A DNA stretch of 64,000 nt from Diadophis punctatus similis. Its lineage: Eukaryota > Chordata > Lepidosauria > Squamata > Dipsadidae. The notes under the pieces are model-generated. The model saw only the letters and a list, made by a program, of their open reading frames with translations. It did not search any database and had not been told where the DNA came from. Every line of letters starts with the position of its first letter. Positions within the stretch are counted from its first letter, which is position 1. This document shows, piece by piece, positions 9,250-20,323 of this stretch. The translations under genes were made by a program, and so were the position numbers. The stretch spans positions 6,454,096 to 6,518,095 of the forward strand of contig JALIGW010000010.1 of assembly GCA_023053685.1 (NCBI GenBank). The letters run 5' to 3'.

Positions 9250-12200
9250 ATCTGAATTCAATTAAAGTATAAGGTGAACCATGATGTGTAACATTTCTGT
9301 TGTTTCTAGGTTACAACTATATCTGAGGGATAGCCTTTTAAAAATAGAGACATAAAGATACACAAAAAGTAACTAAAAATTGGTTATATCAAATTTAATT
9401 GCACAGAGTTTTAAGACAAACACCATATTTGTGCCATGCTTCTTTTTCTTTTTATAGTTTTATTCCCTTCATCTTATTATAATTTGGTTTATATAAAATT
9501 CTAATTCTTCCTCTGTTCCGGACTGTTGTCAGATAAGGAACTATCTTTAGAAATTATTTAGAAGGTTTTCTGCTGTTTCCTCTGACTCCATCTGTATTTT
9601 CAGTTGAATCCAATCCATACTTCAGAAGAGTTTCAGTCCAGATCTTCCACAAAACCTTTGCAACACATACAAAGTTGGCTGATGTGCCATTCAGCATCCC
9701 AGCAGCTCTTTCTCTTCACACTAACAATGGTAAATCATTGTGCGGATGCTGTGCCAGATGCTCTGAAATAAAATAATTCTGGACATTTAGCAGATATTAT
9801 ATATGTGATGCAAGGTAAGGTAAGGAAGAGAGCATGTGTGTGGGAGAAAAGTCATTCAGAATGGCTGCTTAATGCCATTCAGCTGTATTTTACATCTCCC
9901 ATTCTGATGCAGGAGCCCTGAGCAATAAGTGGGATGCTTTTGCATTTGAAATCTGAAGGTCCAGATTAAAGGTTTTGATTATAATGAACAGTGTAGGATT
10001 TATCAATAATTAGTAGAATGATCAAAGATCTGTTTGAAATCTATTATTTACTACCTAATTGCAAATCTAACTGTAGCGGGGAAAGAAGGTGGGGAGGAAC
10101 ATACAAGCCAGCAATTCCAGTCTGCAAGATGCTTTGAAGTCCCCTTGGATCCTGTTTGGTGGAATCCTCTTAGGGAAGAATATTTCATTTCACACTTATT
10201 TCTCCTGTAGTCCTTCTTTTGTAATACATCAAGGAGATTCTTATTTTAACAGCAATAGCCCATTTTCCACTTAGCCTATTTAGTCACTCTTTTAGTGAAC
10301 TGCAAGTTATTATGTTCAGAATATTTTTGAGATTAGAGCTTCTTATTAACTTTTGTATTTAGGTCTATGCAATTTGTATTTTTTTTTCAAATGAAATTTA
10401 ATTCATAATCTTAATTTAATATGAATAATATTCTTGGGGGATTTTTTTAAAAATAAGCATGTAGTGGTTGCTGATTCTTTTACATATCAGCCACACTTTG
10501 CATTAATGTGTTATCGGAAATGGGACCACAGGGAGTAGAAGTAATCTTAATGTTAATGTTTTTCAACTACTTATTTGAATTTTAAGGGAGGATCAAATGT
10601 GCTATGTCCTTAATAATTTATACTCCTTTAATTTGTAATTACTTATTTGAATTTTAAGAGAGGATCAAATGTGCTATGTCCTTAATAATTTATACTCCTT
10701 TAATTCTTAATTTTTTAAATTTAACCTGTAGCTATCATTTTTTAATAATTTTGAATTATGTAAAATAGCATCACTTTTTGGTTTTGTATAAGTATCAAGA
10801 ATGAAAATTAATGGTATCATAATAAGTATTCTGAAAAGTTTTGTAGGGAAGCAGCTTTTAATAAAGAACATGCTAAATTCTGTAGTTCTCTGGGGCTGGG
10901 CTGACATCATAATCATTGTTGCTTTTTTCTCTTGATATTTTTGTTCCCAATTTCTTTTAAACACCATTACTAGCATAGTACATGTTGTGATGAATACCTT
11001 TCCCCAAAACTGTTTTTAAATACACCTAAGCTACTCTCCTCGTTTGCTTTTTTGTTTAAACCCAAATGTATATGTGCATTTTCCTTACAGTAACTACAAA
11101 ATCAAAATGAATAGCAAGATAATCTTTTGAGATATAAATTAATATTTACTGTAGCCATACAATAGTTTTTCTTAATCATTAAGAAAATGTCAGGCTCTTT
11201 AAAATATAATTAGAATAGAATAGAATTACTAGGTGTACTTATTCATTAATTATTCTCAGCCAGTAAAAGCTTTATATTCTTCTCTGGCCCATTTATAAAA
11301 CTATAAATAACTAGATTGTGTCAACCAAATAGTCTTACACTAATAGTTTTGTTTTTTGTTTAATTCATGCACTGTTACCTTGGTTTTGTGAAGCAGTTAT
11401 TTGCCTATTATTTTCTATTACAAGCCTTGTATTTATTTAAGAAGTCCCAAATCTTAGGTTATAAGCTCTGTTATTCAGTGGTTTAAATCTTATACAGTTG
11501 TAAAGTAGCCAGGAGGATATGACACAAATTATAACATTGATGGAGCATTGGTGTTTCTATTGTAAGTAAAGTATCAGTGCATAATTTTGGAAACTATTTT
11601 GGCAAATTATTTTTACATGTTGTTGTTTTAATTGTCTGGATACAGTAAGGTAAAATGCTGTAACTAAAAATATTCCATCTAAATTGTAGCTGAATGTTTC
11701 ATATATGTTTTTAGAATAACTCTTCCTTTCCATTTGTTCTAAGCCCTTATATTGTGACTTAAAGCTGATGTCATCTGAGAAACATTTTGTGCTTGATTTT
11801 ATTCTATCTGTCATGGAAATCTATTGCGTGATGCAATTCGTTCATTTCTAAAATCTATTCTTGCTCTATGCCTCTCACTAAATGCATAGCTACTAATATG
11901 AATTAGAAGTTCAGTGAAATAGACCCTTTTACAGTTCTGCAAGGGAGAAAAATCCCTTTAAACACTAGAAAATGTTATGAAAGCTAGAACTGAGCGATGT
12001 GTACCCATTAAATTTTCGGTCAGGAAAATGAAAGCTCTTATGGGGGGGAAATGATCAGAACTGACCTTTTTAGTAATATCACATCAGCTGGTAGACTCTC
12101 TATTTTCTTTGTGTGGAAGTCCTGTCCTCCCTCCCTTGAAGACTTAAAGAAAGATGTTGTGATAATATCAAATGAGTTTCAGAGCTGAAATACACAGATG

Positions 12201-12282
12201 CAATTTAGAGTCAGATGTATCTCTGCATAATGCTTTACAGTATCTCTTGAGCTGCATTCATACTATATTGCATGTACTTGTA
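9250..12282. other. AT-rich unique sequence, no gene seen
   Basis: About 3 kb of AT-rich DNA with stops in all frames and no element I recognise apart from the small tandem duplication at 10569-10706. It could be intergenic or deep intronic host sequence. Short frames of 60-90 codons here have no recognisable content. Confidence 0.7.
10569..10706 (+). repeat. 72-bp tandem duplication
   Basis: The unit at 10569-10640 recurs at 10641-10706 with only one or two differences (AAGGGAGG against AAGAGAGG), so this is a recent local duplication in unique DNA. Confidence 0.95.
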
Positions 12283-12660
12283 GTCCTCAGCTTACAATTG
12301 CAATTGGGACTGGATTTCCAGTTGTAAATCGATTGTAAGTCATGTTACACAAGTTTTTTGTGGCAGTCATTAAGCAAATCAGAGGTTGCTAAGTGAATGC
12401 TACATTTTTTAAGTATGAACCCATTCTTCTAAATGAGTGTGATTTCCTGGAAAACAGCAAAAAAAAGTCACAGAACTGTGGGCTGCTGCAACCAGTTGTA
12501 AAGGTGAGTCAGTTGCCAAATGCTCAAAAGGCAATCACATGACCGGGGGTATGTGGGCCATGACCTTTTATGATGATTGGAAATTCTTTATGGGCTGTAA
12601 ACCATCCATCCCAGGCTTGTTGTAATTTTGAATGGTTGTTAACTGACTGGTCACTGGTCA
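12283..12660. repeat. Squamate GTTGTAAGT-rich dispersed repeat
   Basis: Text such as TAGTCCTCAGCTTACAATTG, GTTGTAAATCGATTGTAAGTCATG, TTGCTAAGTGAATG, CTGCTGCAACCAGTTGTAAA and CAAAAGGCAATCACATGACC is a degenerate, internally repetitive repeat that I know from many snake and lizard introns. A shorter relative lies at 4326-4390. No coding capacity. The class is not certain; it may be a non-autonomous DNA element. Confidence 0.6.
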
Positions 12661-12665
12661 TATGT

Positions 12666-12904
12666 CAATAGCAATAGCAATAGCACTTTTCTTATATACC
12701 GCTTCATAGTGCTTTACAGCACTCTCTAAGCGGTTTACAGAGTTCAGCATATTGCCCCCAACAATCTGGGTCCTCATTTTACCGACCTCGGAAGGATGGA
12801 AGGCTGAGTCAACCTTGAGCCTAGTGAGATTTGAACAGCTGAACTGTTGAACTAGCAGTCAGCCTGCAATGGCTGCATTTAACCACTGCACCACTTCAGC
12901 TCTT
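12666..12904 (-). mobile_element. tRNA-derived SINE, snake type
   Basis: Read on the minus strand, it begins at 12904 with a tRNA-like head. An A-box-like stretch (TGGTGCAGTGGTTAAATGC, 12874-12892) and a B-box-like stretch (GTTCAAATCTC, 12826-12836) are the RNA polymerase III internal promoter. The body runs through the segment containing GGTTGACTCAGCC and ends in a repeated ATTGCT tail (12667-12684). It is a retroposed element and not a tRNA gene: there is no anticodon arm or acceptor stem pairing. Confidence 0.75.
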
Positions 12905-13200
12905 AAGGATTATCTATATCAGGATTTCAACCGATATAGTTCCTGATATAGTTCCAAAGTGGTTTTGCAGAAATTTGAAGCCTTTATATTTAGTCTAGAA
13001 TATGAATATAGATTTTTGTACATAATGTAGGAGATGATTGAGGTCGTGGAAGGAGTCAAGTGCATCATCAGTCCTGAATCTCTTCATGCTCACAAGAGAT
13101 CTAAGTCCAGCTCACCTTGAGTTCCCTTGATTCTTATCTACTGCAATTCACATTGAGTGTTAGTAATTCAGATTCTTGTAGCAGATGTTAGCATGCAATA

Positions 13201-13345
13201 AACCAGTATTCATTTGAACCAACCAAGAGACCATGAGTTCCAGACTGATCTTAGACATAAAACCTAGCTGAGTGACTTTGGGCCACTCACTCCTCTCTCA
13301 GTCCAACTCATCTCACAGGGTTGGATAAACAAATAAATACTGTAT
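13201..13345 (+). repeat. MIR/CORE-SINE-like repeat remnant
   Basis: Contains AGCTGAGTGACTTTGGGCCA followed by CACTC, CTCTCAG and CATCTCACAGGGTTG, a pattern shared with MIR-type SINE bodies, then an A-rich tail (AACAAATAAATAC). Divergent and low in confidence; orientation follows the tail. Confidence 0.45.
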
Positions 13346-13486
13346 TTGCTTGCTTTTTATCATCTAACTTTTTGATGATGCTCTGTTTGATATGATACCT
13401 AAGTCACGCAAATATGTTTATTACTATATTCTTTAGTTTTATTACTATATTCCAGCTGGATTAGTTTTCTAGTTTGGGAAGCACCT

Positions 13487-13646
13487 GCAAACCACATTTT
13501 GTTCATTTGATGATATCAGAAACTAAGAAAATGGAATGTACAAGACAAGGTAATGAAAGGAAGGATTGCAAACCACTTTTTTCATTTGATCATATTAGAA
13601 GCTAAGTAAGTGGAAAGCACAAGACAAGATAACGGAAGGAAGGGTT
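13487..13646 (+). repeat. About 80-bp tandem duplication
   Basis: Two consecutive units beginning GCAAACCAC, each ending in AAGACAAG(G/A)TAA and a GGAAGG run, about 85% alike. An older duplication than the one at 10569. Confidence 0.9.
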
Positions 13647-14033
13647 GTGCACTGTTACTTTGTGTAGCACTAAATTATTATTATCTATATATTTTGTGTT
13701 TATGAATCATCTATTTTTATGAATTGTTAGCAGTATAGTATGAAAAATATTTAAGTGATCAAGAAGAAAGCACTAAATATAATGCAGTCAGAATGTGTCA
13801 CTGGAACATTGCAGGTGGCAAAGTCTGGGACTGTCCACCAGAAGGGATTTGATGGTGGTGGTATGGGTGATAATGGTGGTAATGATTTTAATCATTCCAA
13901 AGCCTTTTTCTCAAAGTTCTGAAAAATATTGATTAATCAAAGCTTGCTAACATTCCTCTAGAAAGCATATTTCTGATCTGACATATAAAAATGTGTACAG
14001 TTGTATACTAACATAACATACATTTTGTCAGGG
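13647..14033. other. Unique AT-rich sequence
   Basis: No coding or repeat content recognised beyond a short (GGT)-rich stretch near 13850-13885. Confidence 0.6.
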
Positions 14034-14097
14034 TTCCAAGTAACACCCCCAACGAAAAAAAACTCCGAGGCTTGAGTTTCCTCAAAGTTCCATTTTA

Positions 14098-15290
14098 TTA
14101 GAGATTTAACAGATTTAACAGATTAACAGAGTTGGAAGGGACCTAGTAGGTCATCTAGTCCAACCTCCCCCTCCACACTCATGCAGGAGACCCTACACCA
14201 TTTCCGACAAATGGCAGTCCAGTCTCTTCTTCAAAGTCTCAAGTGTTGAAGCTCCCACAACTTCCGAAGGCAAGCTGTTCCACTGGTTGATCGTTCTCAC
14301 TGTCAGAAAGTTCCTCCTTATTTCCAGCTTGAATCTCTCTTTGATCAGTTTCCATCCATTATTCCTTGTCTGGCCTTCAGGTGCTTTGGAAAAATAGCTT
14401 GATCCCCTCCTCTTTGTGGCAGCCCTTCAAATATTGGAACACTGCTATCATGTCTCCCCTGGTCCTTCTCTGCACTAGACTAGCCATGCCCATTTCCTGT
14501 AACCGTTCTTCATATGTTTTAGTTTCCAGTCCCCTAATCATCCTGGTTGCTCTCCTCTGCACTTTTTGTAGAGTCTCAACATCTTTTTTATAGTGTGGTG
14601 ACCAAAACTGAATGCAGTACTCTAGGTATGGTCTAACTAAGACTTTATAGAGTGGTATTAGTACTTCACTAGATCTAGATTGTATCCCTCTGTTATTGTT
14701 GCTTAGGATTGCATTGGTTTTTTTGGCTGCTGCTGCCGCTGCACACTGCTGGCTCATGTTTAGCTGGTTGTCCACTAGGACTCCAAGATCCCTCTCACAG
14801 ACACTGCTATTAAGTCTGGTTTCACCCAGTTTATATGTATACTTTTGGTTTTTCTTACCGAAGTGTAGGACTTTACTTTTCTCTACATTGAATTTCATTT
14901 TGTTAGATATGGCCCAGTGTTCAAGTCTGTCAAGATCCATTTGGATCTTGAGCCTATCTTCTAGGTGTTAGCTATTCCTGCCAGTTTAGTATCATCTGCA
15001 GATTTGGTAAGTTCCCCTTCTATCCCTCATCTAAGTCATTTATGAAGATATTGAAGAGTACTGGGCCTAAGATGGAACCTTGTGATACCCCACTGCTTAC
15101 TTCTCTTCATGTAGACTTTGACCCATTAAGGACTACTCGTTGAGTACGGTTTGTCAGCCAGTTGTGAATCCATCTGGTGGTGAAGCTGTCTATCCCATTT
15201 TTTTTAGCTTACAAAGAAGTAGGTTGTGGTCTACTTTGTCAAATGCCTTGGTGAAGTCTAAGTATATTATGTCTTAAGTATATTATATTA
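14098..15290 (-). mobile_element. CR1 LINE, 5'-truncated (CR1-2)
   Basis: Minus-strand CR1 whose 3' end at 14098 is a short repeat of TTAACAGA units, followed in element sense by 3' UTR and the last 300 codons of ORF2. The 5' truncation point is near 15290. It is inserted in the LTR-like repeat that resumes at 15291. The same family supplies the scattered CR1 host at 21943-63215. Confidence 0.88.
14377..15285 (-). pseudogene. CR1 ORF2 reverse transcriptase, C-terminal part
   Basis: Reads from the RT region (DIIYLDFTKAFD-like near 15250) through the thumb to the C-terminus. The last open stretch, 14940-14377, has MDLDRLEHWAISNKMKFN, KSKVLHFGKKN and the family-typical QRRATRMIRGLE and YEERLQEMGMASL motifs. 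Frame changes lie near 14950 and 15190. Truncated and inactive. Confidence 0.85.
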
Positions 15291-15804
15291 TATCATGTCA
15301 TAGGCACATCTGGGAAAACCCGAATCTGAAAGCTTCCGGGTTTTCCCCACCCAAAAGAAAATCCAAGCCCCTGCCCCAGCACCCACATGTCCATCACATG
15401 GTCCAATCAATGCACTGTTCCAACTGGAGATGCCTCCTAATCACACCCCTCCAGGTTCAGGGCAGAGTGGCCTTGACTCTTGAACAAAGGAATGTTGTTA
15501 TGACTACATATCTTCCCATCTCCATACAACCCCCCCCAGTTTCCCACAATCCTAAATGTGGCAGGCATGAAGATCCAATGCCCAAGATGGTTTCCAGGCC
15601 TGACACATTAGTTTACTAATTATAACATGGTGAATAATCAGTGCATATTGTGCCTTCCAAATAATTATGTCTTCATGCCTGTGGCAGGCATGAAGATCCA
15701 ATGCCCAAGATGATTTCCAGGCCTGACAGGCCACCCCCCTCATCCGATGATTGAATCCTGCAATGAGATCAAAATAGTGACATAGGGGTTGTGGTGCCCA
15801 CATA

Positions 15805-16505
15805 CAGGTACTGAATGTAAAAGAGTTAAGTTGTTGTATAAAGTTAAAGTGTGATTAAAAGGAATTGTATACACAAGTAAGTATGGAGCCAAACAGCTTT
15901 TAAATGTATGGTAAGTAGAAAGGGGGAGGTGTTTATCCCAGTTCTCCAGAAGGGAGGGGGATAGATTACATCATAAGGAGCCAGCCAATCAGATCATAGA
16001 TAGGGCCAGAAACTATAAAAGGCCTAGGTGGAAGAGCTGAGGAGAGCTCTGTTTGTGGTAACTTCCAAGAGGGAAGGTTTATAGTGATTCTCTGCCTGAG
16101 TTTAACTGTCCAAGAAGGAAGTTAACAGGAGAGAAAATAGGCTCTAGGCAGTTCTGTGGGAAGCAGGTGCCAGGGTCAGGGGACTTTATTGAGTGATATA
16201 TCGTGTTATTTGTAGATAGAGATAAATGGTGAAACGTGCTTAATCTATAGGCCTTAATCCAAAGAAGAACTGGGTTTTCTTAGATTTAGTCAGGAAAGCT
16301 AGGAGAGTTCTCTGAGGGGAAGAAAAGGTGTAAAAGAATTGAATAGCTGGTTGTGGCTGTAAGAAATTTACTTGACATTTACTGAGAAGTTTGTATTTAA
16401 ATAAACTGTTTCCTTGTTTGTTCAAGAAACGTGTCAAAATCTTTCTATTCCTCACTTAAAGTATATCTTAAGCAATTCTGCAGATATTGTAGGGATATTG
16501 TAACA
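15805..16505 (+). mobile_element. Probable solo LTR, plus strand
   Basis: A roughly 700-bp block that reads like an LTR: TG start near 15808-15818, a TATA box in ACTATAAAAGGCC at about 16013, AATAAA at about 16400, and a TTGTAACA end at 16505. It interrupts the gypsy-A LTR. No target duplication that I would trust and no internal coding region, so it is called from promoter and poly(A) signals only. Confidence 0.5.
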
Positions 16506-16683
16506 GTAAAATCAAACCTCTAAGGAGAGAGAGAAGTGAAACAGAGGGCGTTACCCTTGGTCAGGGAGATATAAAAAAGAAAATTAAACATAAATCTATT
16601 CTGAGCACTATTTTACGCTACCAAGACATATAAGACAATAAACCTGACTGGAGGGGGATGGGCGACCCAACAATCAATAACAC
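16506..16683. other. Remnant between LTR and chromodomain
   Basis: Purine-rich then AT-rich sequence with no frame. Probably the right part of the gypsy-A LTR. Confidence 0.4.
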
Positions 16684-16940
16684 CTAACCACAACTCCCCC
16701 CCCAGGGTAGCTTATTAGGGTATTTATCATGGAATTGCTTCACTAACCTGTCTGCCTTCAAATCCCAGCTTTTAACCCAAGTAGCTTCAGACAAAGGGTA
16801 GCCCTTCCAATGAACTAAGTACTGTAATCGTCCTCTAAATAATCTAGAGTCTAATATTTGTTTTACTTCATAATGGGTTTCCCCTTGTACCACTATAGGT
16901 TGAGGAGCTGGTCGGGTCTGTGGTCTTAACCTTGTCAGAA
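16684..16940 (-). pseudogene. Ty3/gypsy chromodomain, C-terminus of integrase
   Basis: The frame reads YEVKQILDSRLFRGRLQYLV, then HWKGYPLSEATWVKSWDL, then a short tail with a stop at 16684. This is a chromodomain: the aromatic cage positions Y, W and W are visible. In chromoviruses it sits at the end of integrase and guides insertion to marked chromatin. Everything upstream is missing, cut by the copia element that begins at 16944. Confidence 0.88.
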
Positions 16941-16943
16941 ATT

Positions 16944-17240
16944 TGTTGCATAAATCAAATCCAGAAGCACACACAGATAACTGATTCAGCTGGATTCACT
17001 AACTTCTTTATATACATAATAATATATATACAATACCACAAGTAGTTCTTCCAAGTAAACACAAGGCAGGAGAGAGCAATTAGTTTCATTTCAGAGTTCA
17101 GAGCAGACAGAGTACAGAGTAGTTTCATTTTCTTGCACAGACTCAGATCTGTTTCAGCTCCCATTGGCTGACTTAGTTGCTATGCCTATTCATTGGCTGA
17201 CCTTGTTACCATGGCTCTCCCAGTCATGATTATTCTAACA
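16944..17240 (-). repeat. 3' LTR of copia-2
   Basis: Plus-strand ends are TGTTGCATAAAT and ATTCTAACA, so in element sense it runs TGTTAGAATAAT to GCAACA. It lies against the polypurine tract at 17241-17251. Length is 297 bp. Confidence 0.8.
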
Positions 17241-17251
17241 CTTCTCCCTTT
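17241..17251 (-). promoter_or_regulatory. Polypurine tract of copia-2
   Basis: In element sense AAAGGGAGAAG directly before the LTR TGTTAG; primer for plus-strand DNA synthesis. Confidence 0.85.
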
Positions 17252-17321
17252 ATGACTGGAAGAGACATAAATCCAATTAACTTAATATTCTTTCCATGGT
17301 GCACTCCACCCAATTGTCCGC

Positions 17322-18660
17322 TTAAGAACAGTGAAGCAAGGTAATCAATTTACATTTTATGGCTTCCCTGACATTACAATATTTAATGTCCACATGCTTG
17401 CTTCTATTATTTACTCTGTCACCTGTTGCCATCTTAATGCAGGCAGCATTATCTTCATACACCGTTACAGCTTCATTTACCTTTACATTTAAATCCTGTA
17501 ACAGCTGTACATACCAGGTGAGCTCTGAACAAAGTTCAGACAAAGCAATAAATTCTGCCTCCGCAGTAGAAATTGCGACAGCTGTTTGCTTCCTGGACTT
17601 CTCAACTAAAGCTCCTCCAAACAATACCACAATCCTAGAATTGGACTTTCTGGTTTTTACATCATTTGCATAATCACTATCAACATAGCATTTCAATTTT
17701 AATTCGTCAGACACCTGTATTTGAACACCCAAATTCACAGTTCCCTTCAAATACCTAAGAATCCTTTTTACACCCATCCAATGCAATTCCGTTGGTGCAG
17801 CAGTAAAGCGACTCAACATGTTTACTGCACAAACTATGTCTGGTCCGGAGCACTGTGACAGATATAACAGGCTCCCTATTGCTGACTGATATATCTCTTG
17901 ATCACAGGCTTCACTTTCGTCCTCACCCAAACGGTTATGTAAGTCTGTACTCATACGTGTTGGAGCAGTATTACAATCTTTCATATTATATCTTTCCAAC
18001 AACTGTTGAATTTTTCTTCTTTGACTGAGAACATAACCACCTTTCTCAGTCTTTTGTATCTCTACACCGAGATAATTTTTTATTTCTCCCAAATTCTTTA
18101 GTTCAAATTTCTTCTCTAACTTATTAGCAAATTCTTTTATCTGTGATACATCCTTTGCAATGAAACAAAGATCATCCACAAATGCTAATAGTTGACAATC
18201 CCCACCTTGTAACTTTCCAGTGTATATGCAACCATCAGCCTTGCAACTCTTGAACCCAAGATCCTTCAATGAAGTATCTAAACATATATTCCAATTCCTG
18301 GCTGACTGCTTCAGCCCATAAATGGCCTTCTTCAATTTATACACCATGTTAGGATTTTTATTTTCATACCCTGGTGCTTGAAACATGTACATTTCTTCCT
18401 CTAATTCAGCATTGAGGAATGCAGTGGTTATGTCAAAATGCCAAATTTTATGGCCATGTGCCACTGCCAATGCTAGTGCCAGTCTGATGCTTTCACTCTT
18501 TACAGTTGGCACGAATACCTCATCATAGTGCACATTTTTCATCTGTGAAAAACCTTGCGTCACTAACCTTGCTTTATATTGTACTCATTATTGGGTAGTA
18601 CTTTCTTTTTGTATACTCACTTACATCCCACAGGTTTGCTCCCCTGTGGCAAAGCCATAG
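17322..18660 (-). pseudogene. pol: copia-2 reverse transcriptase-RNase H
   Basis: Long open stretch 18563-17322 plus a frame-shifted start back to about 18660 (PQGSKPVGCKWVYKKK). Seen in order: FDITTAFLNAELEEEMYM, YGLKQSARNW, the catalytic LLAFVDDLCFIA, YLGVEIQKTEKG, SAIGSLLYLSQCSGPDIVCA, and RNase H with VDSDYA, STAEAEFIAL and DNAACIKMA, ending near KHVDIKYCNVREAI. These are the standard Ty1/copia boxes. The FVDDL box is intact, but the N-terminal half is absent and at least one frameshift lies near 18570. Confidence 0.9.
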
Positions 18661-18680
18661 ATGTGAACACTTTATGTTCA

Positions 18681-19195
18681 CTGGTATTGCACCCATCCTT
18701 GGCTGGGGTAGAATGCCCACCCGGGAGGGATCTGGTCTGCTGGGGGCAGTCTGACTGCTGGTTGCTGGGGAAGAACACTTGGTCCCCAGAGTCCTTGCTG
18801 GAGCCCTTGTAGCACCAGACCGGGCCAGTTCAATGGGTCTTGCTGCTGGGTCATCCACAATCCCATGGTGACCGCCACCCCAGTAGGTTGGGCTCGAGGC
18901 ATGAGGCTATGAAACGAACTGCTCCATGCTGAGTGAAAGGAGGCAGTTGCCCCGCTCAGTGGCACTGCGGCTTGCTGGCCCAGGAAGATGAATGCAGGTT
19001 GAGTCAGAGTCCATCTGGGTTCTTGGTCCTAAGGGGTTGAGTGGCACTGCTCATGCTGAGTTGGCCAAACTGGTTTGGGAGCCCAGCTAATGACTGACTA
19101 TGTAAAGGCGGCAAGAGTCCCCATTCTCTTGAGTGCTTGCGGCATGCTTGACCCGGCATTCTCCATTTGAAAGCATTGGCCCAGCCATCATCTCC
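18681..19195. other. Unassigned GC-moderate segment
   Basis: About 500 bp between copia-2 and an L2 fragment. A minus-strand frame (18965-18678) is rich in Pro, Gln, Gly and Ser and could be a retroelement gag remnant, but has no zinc knuckle or other motif. I do not recognise it. Confidence 0.4.
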
Positions 19196-19673
19196 TGGGT
19201 TTATTTATTTATTTACTTATTTTATTATATTTCTATGCCGCCCAGCTCCCTAGGGACTCTGGGCGGCTTACAACAGGAAGAAACATAAATCAATATAAAA
19301 CATTTAAAAAACAGATTAAAAATACATTTTCAATTTAAAATAGTTTCAACCATCAATACATTCATGGGCTGACCTTGCTAGTCATCGCCAAAGGTCAATG
19401 GCCCCAGGCTTGTTGGAAAAACCAGGTCTTTATGGCTTTCCGGAAGGCCAATAAGGTGGGGGTAGTGTGGATCTTGGAAGGTAGCTGATTCCAGAGAGCC
19501 GGGGCAGCCACAGAGAAGGCTCTCCCCACGGGCCTGCCAGCCGACACTGTTTAGCTGACGGGACCCAGAGAAGACCAACTCTGTGGGATCTTACTGGTCG
19601 CTTGGAGGTATGTGGTAGAAGGCGGTCTCGGAGATAATCTGGCCCTGAGCCATGTAGGGCCATGTAGGGTTGG
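19196..19673 (-). mobile_element. L2-type LINE, 3' end
   Basis: In element sense it encodes the last part of an L2-like ORF2 (YMALHGSGPDYLRDRLLPHT and SHRVGLLWVPS around 19690-19540, then PPPYWPSGK-like residues near 19440), followed by a 3' UTR with the hairpin-like GCCGCCCAG...CTGGGCGGC (about 19238-19270) and an A-rich tail (plus-strand TTTATTTATTTATTTA at 19199). Frames are broken. The same family occurs at 22278-34163. Confidence 0.75.
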
Positions 19674-19678
19674 CGTAG

Positions 19679-20003
19679 TGTTAAGGTGAGAATAAATCTC
19701 ACAGAGGCAATGTGGATCTTTTCTTGGAATCCAGACAGTTAGAAATGAAACCGAGATTAAAATCTAATAGAAAATATTTATTTCGGTACAAAAACAATAA
19801 ATTCTGAATAGTTACATTCTTGCTAATTAAATGCTACCGTTCCGGTCAGAGCCAGACCACAAGTGATTAATGGAGAATCAGGAATGCACACATGCACAGA
19901 AAATCACATCACGTGTTCTGCTTGTAATGGAATGTACCATAATAGTAGAATAGGGATGTTAACCCTGCATATATATACAACTGACAATATTCACTACGTG
20001 ACA
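19679..20003 (-). mobile_element. Solo Ty1/copia LTR (relative of copia-1)
   Basis: 325-bp LTR with TGTTAAGG and CGTGACA ends, flanked by the exact 5-bp target duplication CGTAG at 19674-19678 and 20004-20008. Over its length it resembles the LTRs of the element at 22722-34062 (AATAAAT, CCGAGATT, AAATATTTATTTC, GACAATATTCAC). A full insertion probably recombined between its LTRs, leaving one. The tRNA-like U5 stretch of copia-1 is only partly kept here (19702-19718). Confidence 0.9.
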
Positions 20004-20008
20004 CGTAG

Positions 20009-20323
20009 TCCCAGCAGCTTCGCCCCACAGAGTCAGGTCCGGTTGCGCAGCTCGCTTAGGTACCAACTCTTTGGGCCAGGAGCCCAGCTGGAGTTCCTTC
20101 TCCATGGCTTCGGCTGCTTCCACCATGGCTTGGGAAGGGGAGTAGATGGTCTCAACATAAATTGGCGCGTCAGCCCACCTGGTTCCCTCTGTGGGTTTCT
20201 TTTCTTCCTTCCCTGAGTCTTCGCACCGCGCAGTTTCAGGTGGACGCTTGGGGCTCAGGACCCCAGACAGCACCCCAGAGTTCGGGAGAGCTGGTTAGGA
20301 ATTTTAAAGGAGATTCGGGTTAA
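20009..20323. other. Unassigned coding-like remnant
   Basis: Minus-strand open frame with charged residues (EDSGKEEKKPTEGTRWADAP, then SQAMVEAAEAMEKELQ). It looks like a protein fragment but matches nothing I recognise. Without the solo LTR it joins directly to the L2 segment on the left. Confidence 0.4.

Larger units (their letters stand above)
14034..16693 (-). mobile_element. Ty3/gypsy LTR, interrupted (gypsy-A)
   Basis: Starts TGTCAGGGTTCC at 14034 and is broken at 14097 by a CR1. It resumes at about 15291 and runs to about 15804, where another LTR intervenes, and its right end is probably the ACCACA at 16693. A run of eight C at 16696-16703 (G-rich in element sense) and the chromodomain frame ending at 16684 fit a 3' LTR next to a polypurine tract. 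A second copy of the left part sits at 20324-20790, which fixes the CR1 insertion point (TTACTAGAGATGTCATATTGG in the uninterrupted copy). A stretch of about 50 bp (15559-15608) recurs at 15672-15731. The limits of the right part are inference. Confidence 0.5.
16944..18680 (-). mobile_element. Ty1/copia element (copia-2), 5'-truncated
   Basis: Minus-strand copia remnant with its 3' LTR on the left (16944-17240), a polypurine tract next to it, and the reverse transcriptase-RNase H part of pol. It is inserted in the gypsy chromodomain. Protein sequence differs strongly from the copia element at 22722-34062, so this is a separate lineage. The left half of the element (gag, protease, integrase, 5' LTR) is gone. 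Confidence 0.85.

Noticed and set aside
12666..12904. A possible tRNA gene from A- and B-box-like sequences.
   Set aside because: No cloverleaf pairing or anticodon arm; has a SINE body and repeat tail.
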